Shown: piece by piece, positions 13,599 to 14,917 of the stretch
How the letters are laid out: the number at the start of each line of letters is the position of its first letter
Position numbering within the stretch: the stretch's first letter is position 1
From: Fibrobacter sp.
GTDB lineage: Bacteria; Fibrobacterota; Fibrobacteria; Fibrobacterales; Fibrobacteraceae
Reading direction: 5' to 3'
Assembly: GCA_012515825.1 (NCBI GenBank)
Contig: JAAYXQ010000117.1
Location: forward strand, 1-14,917
Length of the DNA stretch: 14,917 bases
Translations under genes and position numbers: made by a program
Notes under the pieces: model-generated
What the model saw: only the letters and a program-made list of their open reading frames with translations
Databases searched by the model: none
What the model was told of the DNA's origin: nothing

Positions 13599-14917
13599 GG
13601 TAATGTCTTTAATAAAGAATCTAAACGTGAAGTAAGTAGAGCGGCACCTAAAGAACCTAGATGATCATAATCGAGAGCCATTTCTTCAGTATAGTCGTGG
13701 TTACCCATCTTATTTTCATCCATTAAACGGAAATTAGAATAATCTTTTTCCATTTCTTTTATTTCATTAATCATCTGGATAGCAAGTGATCGACGAGTCC
13801 CATACCTTCCAAATGATCCTGTCTTTTTATAACTCGGCGATTGTGGAAAAATAACACCAACTACATTTATTTCTTTTTCTTTAGCTAAAGAAATAAACGA
13901 TTCAATGTAGCTGAGCATTTTATTCACTTCATTTATGCCTATAGCTGTCGTATCATTTATAATCAATGGAGACACTCCTCCCCACCCTGCGGCTCCTTGA
14001 TTTGCATAAAAGCCCCGATAAGTATAAACAAAGTCTCGGTTAGATTGATTACTTCCATATGAATTAACAGAAGCTTCGTAAATAACCGAAGGAGTATTTC
14101 CATTCCAATAATTATGATTTACATCATAAGCGTATCCAGGAATATTGGCATAGTATGAGTCCCAATAATTTTCATTAAAAAGTAAGTCCAAATCCAAGGC
14201 GATCACGACTGTTTTCAAACGAGGCAAATTTGATATGCCATAATTAAAAACTAGTTGACGGCCAACATAAATATCATTTAAAGCCGTAGCCATGCTTATA
14301 GCGTAACCTGCAGTAATACTTGTTGGATCAACAGAAGCCCATGGGCGAGAAGATCCTGTTACTAAAATTTCTATTGAATCCAGATCTTTCCAAAAAAGCT
14401 CCATTTTATAACGTAACATGTCACCTGCAGAATGAATTGTTGGCGTATAATACACGCCAAGACTATCTAAGTCAAGATCTGTTTGCAAAAGTAGATTTTG
14501 CTTATTCACCCATAAACTAGGGTGCCAAAGTTCATTGCCTTCGACTACTTTAAGTAATGAAGAATCCGTTGTAGAGATTAAATATAACGCGGTATGAGCT
14601 AAGTTTCTATTTGTGACACTAGATACTGCAATGTTTTTTATGTTACTCCATTCGCTATGATCAAAAGCAAAGTTTTCAGGAGCAGCTATACTTTGGATTA
14701 ATGTTCCTGTACTATCCGCAATTAAGAGACGTTCATGCGTTCCATAAGAAGAACCCACAAAATCAGCTCCCGTTTGTCCACCAAAATCTGAAAACATGGT
14801 TCGCTTGGTAGAATCTTTTGAAAGAGAAGCATTACAAGCTTGTTCGCCATTATACCAAACCGAATCTTTTCCTTTAACATTCGCGCGAAGTAATCTCGCT
14901 CCTGTCACAGCTAAAGA
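13595..14917 (-). CDS. TIGR02171-like Fibrobacter surface protein with SGNH-like C-terminal domain, partial (N-terminus beyond window)
   Basis: The frame is open through the right edge, giving 440 visible residues beginning SLAVTGARLLRA. A GTG at 14908 is not the real start. By recall, VTGARLLRA, VWYNGEQACNASLSKD (20-35), YGTHERLLIADSTG (58-71) and FDHSEW (85-90) match the second half of TIGR02171, a Fibrobacter paralogous family, about 900 residues long and mostly lipoproteins; a propeller-like first half should lie to the right. From about 180 the protein looks like an SGNH/GDSL-type hydrolase fold: ILVTGSSRPWASVDP (184-198) could be block I with S189 as nucleophile, and DYDH (416-419) supplies the Asp-His pair. 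Enzyme activity is inferred, not shown; acyl-group transfer or removal on glycans is one option. Its TGA stop overlaps the TTG start of the GT-C-like gene. Confidence 0.75.
   Translation of the reverse strand, partial: SLAVTGARLLRANVKGKDSVWYNGEQACNASLSKDSTKRTMFSDFGGQTGADFVGSSYGTHERLLIADSTGTLIQSIAAPENFAFDHSEWSNIKNIAVSSVTNRNLAHTALYLISTTDSSLLKVVEGNELWHPSLWVNKQNLLLQTDLDLDSLGVYYTPTIHSAGDMLRYKMELFWKDLDSIEILVTGSSRPWASVDPTSITAGYAISMATALNDIYVGRQLVFNYGISNLPRLKTVVIALDLDLLFNENYWDSYYANIPGYAYDVNHNYWNGNTPSVIYEASVNSYGSNQSNRDFVYTYRGFYANQGAAGWGGVSPLIINDTTAIGINEVNKMLSYIESFISLAKEKEINVVGVIFPQSPSYKKTGSFGRYGTRRSLAIQMINEIKEMEKDYSNFRLMDENKMGNHDYTEEMALDYDHLGSLGAALLTSRLDSLLKTLP

Overview
The window looks like a chromosomal stretch of a member of the Fibrobacterota (Fibrobacter or a relative). 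Three recognitions from memory support this. A protein at the left edge runs into what reads as the start of a FISUMP domain (Fibrobacter major paralogous domain). A protein at the right edge reads like the C-terminal half of the Fibrobacter paralogous lipoprotein family TIGR02171. A lipoprotein in the middle reads like the N-terminal half of that same family. The DNA is visibly AT-rich, apart from one GC-rich repeat island near 6990-7180. No transposase, phage gene, CRISPR array, tRNA or rRNA was seen.

Layout. From 1 to 6198 all genes lie on the minus strand and read leftwards. A tight five-gene envelope cluster comes first: lipoprotein, outer-membrane beta-barrel, small lipoprotein, ArnA-dehydrogenase-like nucleotide-sugar enzyme, and family 2 glycosyltransferase. 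After a 78-base gap follow hemB (porphobilinogen synthase) and, 9 bases further on, the FISUMP-type secreted protein cut by the window edge. A lone plus-strand flavin-reductase-fold gene is divergent from the cluster (6274-6777). The roughly 400-base gap from 6778 to 7185 is packed with repeats: four degenerate units of about 58 bases with hairpins, a GC-rich segment, and four exact-length 19-base units. Next is a minus-strand pair, a lipoprotein metzincin protease followed by a DUF4416 protein. Divergent from it is a full-length comEC on the plus strand, with a strong terminator after it. The gap from 11586 to 12116 holds that terminator, several AT-rich hairpins and eight copies of a ~20-base minisatellite. 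The right end is a minus-strand pair coupled by a TTGA overlap: the TIGR02171-like/SGNH-like protein and a multi-pass GT-C-type membrane protein.

How the genes may work together. The five-gene cluster combines sugar-nucleotide conversion, lipid- or glycan-directed glycosyl transfer and three exported envelope proteins, so a role in surface glycan assembly or modification is likely but inferred. The right-end pair may likewise couple a surface SGNH-like domain to a membrane glycosyltransferase-like protein. comEC implies a DNA-uptake channel. hemB is housekeeping tetrapyrrole synthesis and carries the aspartate-type rather than the cysteine-type metal motif.

Most of the coding sequence is ordinary. 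The parts most worth a second look are the three repeat systems, the stand-alone ArnA-type decarboxylase without the other Arn genes, and the split and full versions of the TIGR02171-like family.
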